DNA from: Streptomyces asiaticus
GTDB taxonomy: Bacteria; Actinomycetota; Actinomycetes; Streptomycetales; Streptomycetaceae
Length of the DNA stretch: 64,000 bases
Reading direction: 5' to 3'
NCBI RefSeq assembly: GCF_018138715.1
Contig: NZ_JAGSHX010000006.1
Location: forward strand, 4,588,001-4,652,000
This document shows positions 57,642 through 64,000 of the stretch, in pieces. The notes beneath the pieces were generated by a model that saw only the letters and a list, made by a program, of their open reading frames with translations, was not told where the DNA came from and searched no databases. Every line of letters starts with the position of its first letter. Position 1 is the stretch's first letter. The translations under genes were made by a program, and so were the position numbers.

Positions 57642-58526
57642 ATGGAGGACCAGGCGGTCTGCTGCTACCGGCACCCCCAGCGGGAGACCGGCATCAGCTG
57701 CACCCGCTGTGAGCGCCCGATCTGCCCCGAGTGCATGATCAGCGCGTCTGTGGGGTTCCAGTGCCCCGAGTGCGTGAGCGGACGGGCGTCCGCCGGGTCC
57801 GGGGCCTCGGCCGCCGGACCCCCGCCGCGCGCCGCCCAGCCGCGCACCCTGGCCGGCGGCACGATGGCCTCGGACCCCCGGCTGATCACCAAGATCCTGG
57901 TGGCCATCAACATCGCGGTATGGCTCGCCGCGCTGTCCGCGGGCGACCGGCTGGTGAACGATCTCGACCTGGTCGGCCGGGCCTACGACCCCGGCACGGT
58001 GCAGATCGTCGGCGTCGCCGAGGGCCAGTGGTGGCGGCTGGTGACCTCGGTCTTCCTCCACCAGCAGCTGATGCACATCGCCTTCAACATGCTCTCGCTG
58101 TGGTGGATCGGCGGCCCGCTGGAGGCCGCGCTCGGCCGGGTCCGCTTCATCGTGCTGTACATGCTGTCGGGTCTTGGCGGCAGTGCGCTGTCGTATCTCC
58201 TGGCCGCGCAGAACCAGCCGTCGCTGGGCGCCTCCGGCGCGATCTTCGGCCTGCTCGGCGCCACTGCCGTGCTGATGCGCCGGCTGAACTACGATATGCG
58301 GCCGGTCATCGCGCTGCTGGCGCTGAATCTGCTCTTCACCTTCACCTGGTCCGGCATCGCCTGGCAGGCCCATGTCGGCGGGCTGGTCGCGGGCACGGTG
58401 GTGGCGTACGGGATGGTGCACGCGCCCCGGGAGAAGCGGGCGCTGGTGCAGCGGGGGACCTGCGTCCTGGTGCTGCTCGCGATCGTCGCGATGGTGTGGA
58501 TCCGGACGGTGCAGCTCACCGGGTGA
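57642..58526 (+). CDS. Rhomboid family intramembrane serine protease with N-terminal zinc ribbon
   Basis: 294 residues; GCGAGGGG precedes the ATG. Residues 1-45 carry CCYRHP, SCTRCERPICPEC and FQCPEC, a B-box-like zinc ribbon common in actinobacterial rhomboids. Six spans follow: HQQLMHIAFNMLSLWWIG (second-span H-N region), SLGASGAIFGLLGA with the catalytic Ser near residue 194, and AHVGGLVAGTVVAYG with the catalytic His near 244. Cleaves membrane proteins within the bilayer; substrate unknown. Confidence 0.95.
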   Translation: MEDQAVCCYRHPQRETGISCTRCERPICPECMISASVGFQCPECVSGRASAGSGASAAGPPPRAAQPRTLAGGTMASDPRLITKILVAINIAVWLAALSAGDRLVNDLDLVGRAYDPGTVQIVGVAEGQWWRLVTSVFLHQQLMHIAFNMLSLWWIGGPLEAALGRVRFIVLYMLSGLGGSALSYLLAAQNQPSLGASGAIFGLLGATAVLMRRLNYDMRPVIALLALNLLFTFTWSGIAWQAHVGGLVAGTVVAYGMVHAPREKRALVQRGTCVLVLLAIVAMVWIRTVQLTG

Positions 58527-58563
58527 AGCCACCCGCTGAGGAAGCTCACCGGATGAGCGGGGC

Positions 58564-58586
58564 GGCCGGCCGATGAGCGGCCGGCC
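58564..58586 (+). terminator. Short hairpin after the rhomboid gene
   Basis: GGCCGGCC, 7 nt, GGCCGGCC. Confidence 0.45.
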
Positions 58587-58619
58587 ATGGGCCACCTGGG
58601 ACGAGCCGGACCCGGTCAG

Positions 58620-58818
58620 TTGTCCACAGCGCGTGGCGGATCTTACGCAACCTGTGGAGAACTTGCGTACGCCCCCCGGCTGACCTGCGTTTTCGCAGGA
58701 AGACGGGGGTGTGAACGATCGAACAGACGCCCGTTACCGGTCACACCGGCGTCAACACGGCAGAGGTTATCCACAGATCTTCTGAGTTTTCCCCGGCTGT
58801 GGATAACCCTGTGGACAA
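58620..58818. promoter_or_regulatory. DnaA-box cluster between the rhomboid gene and crgA
   Basis: Five boxes in 199 bp: TTGTCCACA (58620-58628, plus), TTCTCCACA (58653-58661, minus), TTATCCACA (58767-58775, plus), TTATCCACA (58798-58806, minus), TTGTCCACA (58810-58818, minus). Four are perfect consensus, better matches than nearly all boxes in oriC. High-affinity clusters near S. coelicolor oriC are known to limit initiation. The gap 58527-58846 holds nothing else. Confidence 0.75.
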
Positions 58819-58846
58819 CGTGGGGACGAGCCTGCGGACCGCCGGG

Positions 58847-59104
58847 TCACTTCCACTGGGTGGAGACGACGAACCCCGCGGCGATGAAGCCGAAGCCGAC
58901 CACGATGTTCCAGTTGCCCAGCGATTCCACCGGCATGTCCCCCGTGGTCACGTAGAAGATGACGATCCACGCGAGGCCGATCAGGAACATGGCCAGCATC
59001 AGCGGTGCCACCCACCGGCGGCCGCTGTTCAGACTGATACTGGCTGCCTGCTTCGCCGGCGGCGGCGTGAAGTCGTCCTTCTTGCGGATCCGTGACTTCG
59101 GCAC
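58847..59104 (-). CDS. crgA: Cell division protein CrgA
   Basis: 85 residues from a GTG at 59104 ([15 protein letters not shown]) with AGGAG upstream. Two spans ([22 protein letters not shown] and [18 protein letters not shown]) and a basic cytoplasmic N-terminus, the full family form. It inhibits FtsZ-ring formation and coordinates sporulation septation in Streptomyces. A much longer open frame upstream is a high-GC artefact. Divergent from the DUF881 gene. Confidence 0.96.
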   Translation of the reverse strand: MPKSRIRKKDDFTPPPAKQAASISLNSGRRWVAPLMLAMFLIGLAWIVIFYVTTGDMPVESLGNWNIVVGFGFIAAGFVVSTQWK

Positions 59105-59249
59105 GAGGAACTCTCCTGTCGATGCGCTGCGTGACCGCGCGGGGATGTGTACGGACGGCGCCGGGGCGGGACAGCGACGGGGACCACGTCCCTCCCCCAC
59201 ACGTCCGTTAGCGTAGTCCTTCCGCGGCGTCGTAAGGAGTAAGGGTACG

Positions 59250-60020
59250 TTGAGCAATTCCGCTGACTCCCCCACCCCGGCGTCCCGCCGCCCCCGGTTC
59301 CGCCCCGTACGGCTGCTGACCGGAGCGGTCTTCGCGCTGGCCGGACTGATCTTCTGGACCAGTTTCAACACGGCCCAGGGCACCAACCTCCGCAGTGATG
59401 AATCGATGCTGCGGCTCTCCGATCTCATCCAGGAACGCAGCCGTAAGAACGGCACCCTGGGTGACAGCACGGGCAAAATACGCTCCGAGGTCGACGCCCT
59501 CGCCCGGCGGGACAACGGCAGCACCCAGGCCGAGCGCCGCAAGCTGGCCGAGCTGGAGGAGACCGCCGGCACCAAGAAGCTCACCGGCCCCGGGCTCACC
59601 GTCACTCTTACCGACGCCCCGCCGAACGCCACCCCGCAGATCCCCGGCGTCCCGGATCCCCAGCCCAACGATCTCGTCATCCACCAGCAGGACCTCCAGG
59701 CCGTGGTCAACGCGCTGTGGCAGGGCGGCGCCGAGGGGATCAAGGTCATGGACCAGCGGCTGATCTCCACCAGTGCGGTGCGCTGCGTCGGCAACACCCT
59801 GATCCTCCAGGGCCAGGTCTACTCGCCGCCCTACAAGGTCACCGCCGTGGGTGACCGGGACAAGCTGGATGCCGCCCTCGCCGCCTCACCCGCGATCCAG
59901 AACTACCGCAGCTATGTCGACGCGTACGGCCTCGGCTGGAAAGTCGACCAGCACGACACGGTGACTCTTCCCGGCTACTCCGGCACAGTGGATCTGCACC
60001 AGGCACAGCCCATCGGATAG
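59250..60020 (+). CDS. DUF881 family membrane protein
   Basis: 256 residues from a TTG with TAAGGAGTAAGGG upstream. A span near residues 20-45 ([18 protein letters not shown]) is followed by a short coiled region ([29 protein letters not shown]) and the DUF881 domain ([44 protein letters not shown]). These proteins lie beside crgA in actinobacteria and are linked to division and envelope proteins. Start of a run of same-strand genes to the window edge. Confidence 0.87.
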   Translation: MSNSADSPTPASRRPRFRPVRLLTGAVFALAGLIFWTSFNTAQGTNLRSDESMLRLSDLIQERSRKNGTLGDSTGKIRSEVDALARRDNGSTQAERRKLAELEETAGTKKLTGPGLTVTLTDAPPNATPQIPGVPDPQPNDLVIHQQDLQAVVNALWQGGAEGIKVMDQRLISTSAVRCVGNTLILQGQVYSPPYKVTAVGDRDKLDAALAASPAIQNYRSYVDAYGLGWKVDQHDTVTLPGYSGTVDLHQAQPIG

Positions 60021-60073
60021 CACCGGCGGACCGGCGCGCGGCACCGGGGCAGCGGGGCGGACAGTGGGGGCCG

Positions 60074-60751
60074 ATGAGAACGCGGCTGATCGTCAGGACG
60101 CTGAGTGAGATCTGCGTCACCGTCGGAGCTGTGATCATCCTTTTGGTGGTCTACGTCCTGTACTGGACCTCCGTACGGGCCGACCGCGCCATGGACGGCC
60201 AGATCGACCAGCTCCAGGACCGCTGGGCCACCGGCACGGTCAGCGCCGGTGCCGAGCCCTCGTCGAAGCCCCGCCGCTACGAGCCCGGCGCCTCCTTCTC
60301 GATCATGTACATCCCGCGCTTCGGCGCCGACTGGGCCAAGCCCGTCCTCGAGGGCACCGCCACCGACACCCTGAAGAAGGGGCTCGGCCACTACTCCCGC
60401 ACCGCCCGCCTCGGCGCCCTCGGCAACTTCGCCGTCGCGGGGCACCGCCGCACCTACGGCGACCCCTTCAAGGACTTCCCCGAGCTGCGCCCCGGTGACG
60501 CGGTGGTGCTGACCGACGGCACCACCTGGTTCACCTACCGCGTCGACCGGCAGCCCTATCGCACCCTGCCGACCGACACCGGGGTGATCGATCCGGTGCC
60601 GCGCGCGTCCGGCTTCCGGCGCCCCGGCCGCTATCTCACGCTGACGACCTGCGAGCCGGAGTGGGGCCACAGCCACCGGCTGATCACCTGGGCACACCTC
60701 GACGCGACCCAATCCGTAGCCCAAGGCAAGCCCAAGGCTTTGTACAGCTGA
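60074..60751 (+). CDS. Class E sortase
   Basis: 225 residues. N-terminal signal-anchor (ICVTVGAVIILLVVYVLYWTSV), then the sortase beta-barrel: catalytic His in AVAGHRRTYGDP near residue 122, Cys in LTLTTCEPEWG near 192, Arg in HSHRLITWA near 202. Class E sortases of Streptomyces anchor LAxTG proteins, such as long chaplins, to peptidoglycan. First of three sortases here. Confidence 0.93.
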   Translation: MRTRLIVRTLSEICVTVGAVIILLVVYVLYWTSVRADRAMDGQIDQLQDRWATGTVSAGAEPSSKPRRYEPGASFSIMYIPRFGADWAKPVLEGTATDTLKKGLGHYSRTARLGALGNFAVAGHRRTYGDPFKDFPELRPGDAVVLTDGTTWFTYRVDRQPYRTLPTDTGVIDPVPRASGFRRPGRYLTLTTCEPEWGHSHRLITWAHLDATQSVAQGKPKALYS

Positions 60752-60835
60752 CCCTCCGGCCCCACCCCTCGCCCCTTACTCTGGTGCTGCACTCCGGTGC
60801 TGCAATCGACTTCGTCATCGGTGAGTAGGGATGGC

Positions 60836-61012
60836 ATGTACGGCTGGATCTGGCGGCATCTGCCGGGTAACGCATGGGTGCGGGCGCTGATTTCGCTCGT
60901 GCTGGTGCTGGCGATCGTCTTCGTGCTCTTCCAGTACGTCTTCCCCTGGGCGGAGCCCCTGCTGCCGTTCAACGACGTGACCGTCGACCAGGGAATGGCG
61001 GGTCCGCGATGA
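60836..61012 (+). CDS. Small single-span membrane protein, function unknown
   Basis: 58 residues, MYGWIWRHLPGN, one span (ALISLVLVLAIVFVLFQYVFPWAEPLLPF). GAGTAGGG lies upstream of the ATG. Its stop overlaps the amidotransferase start (ATGA), implying coupling. Conserved in this position in Streptomyces as far as I recall; no function known. Confidence 0.75.
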   Translation: MYGWIWRHLPGNAWVRALISLVLVLAIVFVLFQYVFPWAEPLLPFNDVTVDQGMAGPR

Positions 61013-61659
61013 GCGCGCGCATCCTGGTCGTCGACAACTACGACAGCTTCGTCTTCAACCTCGTCCAGTACCTCTACCAGCTCGGCGCCGAGTGCGAGGT
61101 GGTGCGGAACGACGAGGTCTCCCTCGGCCACGCCCAGGACGGCTTCGACGGAGTCCTGCTGTCCCCCGGGCCCGGCACCCCGGAGGAGGCCGGGGTCTGC
61201 GTCGACATGGTCCGGCACTGCGCGGGCACCGGCGTACCGGTGTTCGGCGTCTGCCTGGGGATGCAGTCCATGGCCGTCGCGTACGGCGGTGTCGTCGGGC
61301 GGGCCCCGGAGCTGCTGCACGGCAAGACCTCGCTGGTGACCCATGAGGGGGCCGGCGTCTTCAGCGGGCTGCCCACCCCGTTCACCGCCACCCGCTATCA
61401 CTCGCTGGCCGTGGAACGGGGGACGGTGCCCCCCGAGCTGGAGATCACGGCCTGGACGGAGACCGGTATCGCCATGGGTCTGCGCCACCGTGAACTGCGG
61501 GTTGAGGGCGTCCAGTTCCACCCCGAGTCGGTCCTCACCGAATGGGGCCACCTGATGCTCGCCAACTGGCTGGTGGAGTGCGGGGACACGGATGCCGTGG
61601 GGCGGTCCGCGGGGCTCGCCCCCGTGGTCGGGGCGGTCGGCGGTAAGGCCGGCGAGTGA
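61009..61659 (+). CDS. Aminodeoxychorismate/anthranilate synthase component II (glutamine amidotransferase)
   Basis: 216 residues. Class I amidotransferase: NYDSFVFNLVQYL start, oxyanion SPGPGTPEEAGV, nucleophile GVCLGMQSMAVAYGG near residue 83, and the His-Glu pair VQFHPESVLTEWG near 170. It supplies ammonia to a PabB or TrpE partner not present here. Its place between sortase genes, with 4-bp overlaps on both sides, is an odd but conserved Streptomyces arrangement. Confidence 0.93.
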   Translation: MSARILVVDNYDSFVFNLVQYLYQLGAECEVVRNDEVSLGHAQDGFDGVLLSPGPGTPEEAGVCVDMVRHCAGTGVPVFGVCLGMQSMAVAYGGVVGRAPELLHGKTSLVTHEGAGVFSGLPTPFTATRYHSLAVERGTVPPELEITAWTETGIAMGLRHRELRVEGVQFHPESVLTEWGHLMLANWLVECGDTDAVGRSAGLAPVVGAVGGKAGE

Positions 61660-63344
61660 CCGGACCGCGCCCCGAGCGCGAGGGCGCCGCCCAGGGCGCC
61701 CGGGAGCCCGCCCCGTACGCGCCGTATGGGTCTCATGAGCAGCATGCCGCCCCTGGTGCGCATGGCGCCTCTGGTGCGCATGGCGCCCAGGGGGACCCGG
61801 ACGCGTTCCCGGCGGCGGCTGCGGAGGGCCCGCGGGACCCGCGGGCCGATCCGCTGCCGGACTCCGCCCCGGCCGGGCCCACGGGGCGCGCCGTGGGCAC
61901 CGCGTCGCTCTCGGTGCCGCCGCCCACCGGCCGCAGGCGGCGCGCCCGCCCGGTCGCCGCGGGGCCGGAGGACGCCGCTGAGCCGGCCGGGCCGCCCACG
62001 GGGCGTCGCCGCGCTCGTACGGCCCCCTCGGAGGAGGAGGCCGCCGGGCCGCCCACGGGGCGCAGACGCGCTCGTACGGCTCCCCCGGGGGCGGAGGAGG
62101 CAGCTGAGGCGGCCGGGCCGCCCACCGGGCGCCGTCGCGCCCGTACGGCCCCCACGGGGCCCTCAGAGCCCGCATACGCCGCCAGGACGCCGACGCCCAC
62201 CCGCGCCTCGGGGCCATCCCCACGGTCCGGCGAAACGTCCCCACGGTCCGGCGGGACGTCCGCACGGTCCGGCGAAACGTCCCCACGGTCCGCCGAGACG
62301 TCCGCACGTGCCCCGGAGGCCGCCGAGACGGCCGTCCTGCCCCCGGTGCCGCCCCGGGGCGACGACGAGACGGTCGCCCTGCGCGCCGTGGAGGCGCCGC
62401 CCGCCGACCGGACCATGGTGCTGCGCAAGATCGAGGCCGAGCGCGACGGCGATCCCGAGCCCGATCCCGAGCCCGCGCCCAGCGGCCGGGCCGCCCGCCG
62501 TAAGGCCGCCCAGGGGGCCGGGAAGCGCGCCGGAAGGCACGGCTCCCGCGCCCGGCGCGGCACGGCGGAGGCGGGCGCCACACGGGACGCGGAGGGCGCG
62601 GGGAGCGCCGCGGACGCCCGGCCCCGCACCCGTATGGAGGCCAGGCGCGCCGCACGGGCGCGCAAGGACAGCCCCGGGGTGGTGGCGAGCCGGGTGGTCG
62701 GCGAGCTGTTCATCACGCTCGGCGTGGTGATGCTGCTCTTCGTCACCTATCAGCTGTGGTGGACGAACATCCTTGCCCATCAGCAGGCCAACGGCGCCGC
62801 GAACAACCTCCAGAAGAAGTGGGACGAGAGCGGCGACGAGCGGGACCCGGGCACCTTCTCGCCCGGACAGGGGTTCGCGATCATCTACATCCCCAAGCTG
62901 GATGTGAAGGCCCCGATCGCGGAGGGCATCGACAAGCACAAGGTCCTCGACCGCGGCATGGTCGGCCACTACGGCAAGAGCCCGCTGAAGACCGCCATGC
63001 CGTGGGACAAGAAGGGCAACTTCGCGCTCGCCGGGCACCGCAACACCCATGGCGAGCCGTTCCGCTACATCAACCACCTCAAGCCCGGCGACGAGATCGT
63101 CGTCGAGACGCAGAGCCGGTACTACACCTATGCGATGAGCAGCATCCTGCCGCAGACATCGCCGTCCAACACGGGCGTCATCAAGCCGGTGCCGCCCGGC
63201 TCCGGCTTCACCGAACCGGGGCGGTACATCACGCTGACCACCTGCACCCCGGAGTTCACCAGCACCTACCGGATGATCGTCTGGGGCAAGATGGTCGAGG
63301 AGCGGCCGCGTAGCGAGGGAAAGCCGGACGCGCTGGTCGAATGA
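61656..63344 (+). CDS. Class E sortase with long repeat-rich N-terminus
   Basis: 562 residues, GTGA overlap with the previous gene. Residues 1-330 are cytoplasmic and disordered: four PPTGRRRARTAP-like repeats, then SGETSPRSGGTSARSGETS repeats, then Arg/Ala-rich sequence. A span (LFITLGVVMLLFVTYQLWW) and the sortase domain follow: catalytic His in LAGHRNTHGEP near 459, Cys in TLTTCTPEFTS near 528, Arg in STYRMIVWG near 540. Anchors LAxTG-type proteins. The cytoplasmic part is unusual in length and basic charge. Confidence 0.92.
   Translation: MTGPRPEREGAAQGAREPAPYAPYGSHEQHAAPGAHGASGAHGAQGDPDAFPAAAAEGPRDPRADPLPDSAPAGPTGRAVGTASLSVPPPTGRRRRARPVAAGPEDAAEPAGPPTGRRRARTAPSEEEAAGPPTGRRRARTAPPGAEEAAEAAGPPTGRRRARTAPTGPSEPAYAARTPTPTRASGPSPRSGETSPRSGGTSARSGETSPRSAETSARAPEAAETAVLPPVPPRGDDETVALRAVEAPPADRTMVLRKIEAERDGDPEPDPEPAPSGRAARRKAAQGAGKRAGRHGSRARRGTAEAGATRDAEGAGSAADARPRTRMEARRAARARKDSPGVVASRVVGELFITLGVVMLLFVTYQLWWTNILAHQQANGAANNLQKKWDESGDERDPGTFSPGQGFAIIYIPKLDVKAPIAEGIDKHKVLDRGMVGHYGKSPLKTAMPWDKKGNFALAGHRNTHGEPFRYINHLKPGDEIVVETQSRYYTYAMSSILPQTSPSNTGVIKPVPPGSGFTEPGRYITLTTCTPEFTSTYRMIVWGKMVEERPRSEGKPDALVE
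61919..62317 (+). repeat. Coding repeats in the second sortase gene
   Basis: Four copies of a unit encoding PPTGRRRARTAP (near 61919, 61990, 62050, 62118) followed by four or five copies of a unit encoding SGETSPR/SARSGET (62220-62317). Confidence 0.85.
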
Positions 63345-63384
63345 GCGGGAACAGCCGGGTAACCAGAAAAAGGGGTACAACGCG

Positions 63385-64000
63385 GTGGCACGGACCGACC
63401 ACGACGAGCGGCAGGACCGGCACCCCGGCCCGCCCGCAACGCCCAGCCGCCGCCCCGGCCGTGGACGGGTGGCCGCGGCCATCGCCGTCTTCGGCGAGCT
63501 GCTGATCACCGCGGGGATCATCCTCGCCCTGTTCGTCGTCTACTCGCTGTGGTGGACCAACGTCCTGGCCGACCGTGAGGCCAAGAAGCAGGGCGACCGG
63601 GTGCGCAAGCACTGGGCGCAGCAGGGGCCGGGCAAGCTGGACACCAAGAGCGGCATCGGATTCCTGCACGTGCCGTCCATGCACAACGGCGAGGTGCTGG
63701 TCAAGAAGGGCACCGCCACCGAGACCCTCAACGACGGCGTGGCCGGCTACTACACCAAGCCGGTCAAGTCCGCGATGCCGTGGGACAAGAAGGGCAACTT
63801 CAGCCTGGCCGCGCACCGGGACGGGCACGGCGCGAAGTTCCACAACATCGACAAGGTCCACGAGGGCGACCCGGTGGTCTTCGAGACCCGCGACACCTGG
63901 TACGTCTACAAGGTCTACGCGACGCTGCCGGAGACCTCGAAGTACAACGTGGACGTGCTGGACGCGGTCCCGAAGGAGTCGGGCCGGAAGCGGCCGGGCC
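63385..64000 (+). CDS. Class E sortase, third copy (3' part beyond the window)
   Basis: Begins at the GTG at 63385 (MARTDHDERQDRHPG) with AAAAGGGG upstream, 41 bp after the previous sortase, and is open for 205 codons to the window edge. A short tail, one span (FGELLITAGIILALFVVYSLWW), then the sortase barrel with KGNFSLAAHRDGHGAKF (catalytic His near residue 141) and KVHEGDPVVFETRDTWYVYKV. The catalytic Cys and Arg are not in the window. The domain is closest to the second sortase (WTNxLA, MPWDKKGNF), so the two arose by tandem duplication. Confidence 0.92.
   Translation, partial: MARTDHDERQDRHPGPPATPSRRPGRGRVAAAIAVFGELLITAGIILALFVVYSLWWTNVLADREAKKQGDRVRKHWAQQGPGKLDTKSGIGFLHVPSMHNGEVLVKKGTATETLNDGVAGYYTKPVKSAMPWDKKGNFSLAAHRDGHGAKFHNIDKVHEGDPVVFETRDTWYVYKVYATLPETSKYNVDVLDAVPKESGRKRPG

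Noticed and set aside
58847..59797. A 316-residue version of CrgA
   Set aside because: The extra 230 residues run antisense through the DUF881 gene and its promoter; the 85-residue form with its own AGGAG is the family form.

Overview
The window is the replication-origin region of a Streptomyces (or very closely related actinomycete) chromosome. Evidence: very high GC content with strong third-position G/C bias; a long dnaA-dnaN intergenic region holding roughly twenty DnaA boxes of the TTGTCCACA type; the order rpmH-dnaA-oriC-dnaN-gnd-recF-dciA-gyrB-gyrA; a parAB operon with GTTTCACGTGAAAC parS sites; and Streptomyces-type genes such as femX, crgA, class E sortases, a DLW-39 peptide and a SigM/anti-sigma pair. 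I see no insertion sequence, prophage, CRISPR array, intein or biosynthetic cluster. It is a core-genome region.

Layout. 0-2.6 kb: a cut-off serine hydrolase, a MerR regulator with a probable operator, a WCPPC thioredoxin, a peptide deformylase and what looks like a decayed methyltransferase. 2.6-7.8 kb: dnaB, a DnaA-box cluster, a MATE transporter, and the rpsF-ssb-rpsR-rplI operon. 8-16 kb: cell-wall genes (FemX-type transferase, alanine-racemase-like protein, GT87-like glycosyltransferase, class A PBP) and a PadR regulator with a palindromic operator. 16-31 kb: inositol-phosphate synthase, MFS exporter, CCA-adding enzyme, then DUF6049 protein - MurJ - pseudokinase - SigM - anti-sigma factor - trxB - trxA, with a textbook SigR promoter before trxB. 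31-37 kb, all on the minus strand: parB, parA, rsmG, khpB/jag, yidC, yidD, rnpA, rpmH. 37.4-49.9 kb, plus strand: dnaA, oriC, dnaN, gnd, recF, dciA, gyrB, gyrA and a DUF3566 membrane protein. 49.9-64 kb: tRNA-Ile, a DLW-39 peptide, an exported protein, a receptor-type Ser/Thr kinase, an HTH regulator, tRNA-Ala, an HTH/coiled-coil/receiver fusion, a DUF5324 protein, a cyclophilin, a rhomboid protease, a second DnaA-box cluster, crgA, a DUF881 protein, and three class E sortases interleaved with a small membrane protein and a PabA/TrpG-type amidotransferase.

How it works together. Initiator (DnaA), helicase (DnaB), the DciA helicase operator, sliding clamp, RecF, SSB and gyrase surround oriC. 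ParAB and eight parS sites, all on one side of oriC, mark it for segregation. Peptidoglycan and envelope genes (FemX, PBP, MurJ and its pseudokinase, YidC, CrgA, sortases) and redox genes (trxBA) fill the rest. The regulatory signals I can read are the SigR promoter of trxBA, a SigE-like promoter for the PBP gene, PadR and MerR palindromes, rpmH and dnaA promoters, and perfect-stem terminators at many convergent or operon-end positions.

Nothing here is clearly an undescribed system. The items most worth a second look are a candidate basal unwinding element in oriC (two abutting DnaA boxes followed by CTACTACTA trios), three tandem 13-mers at the dnaA edge of oriC, DnaA-box clusters next to dnaB and crgA, parS sites read through as protein sequence, a stand-alone MurJ-linked pseudokinase, an HTH/coiled-coil/receiver fusion, and the repeat-rich sortase cluster.
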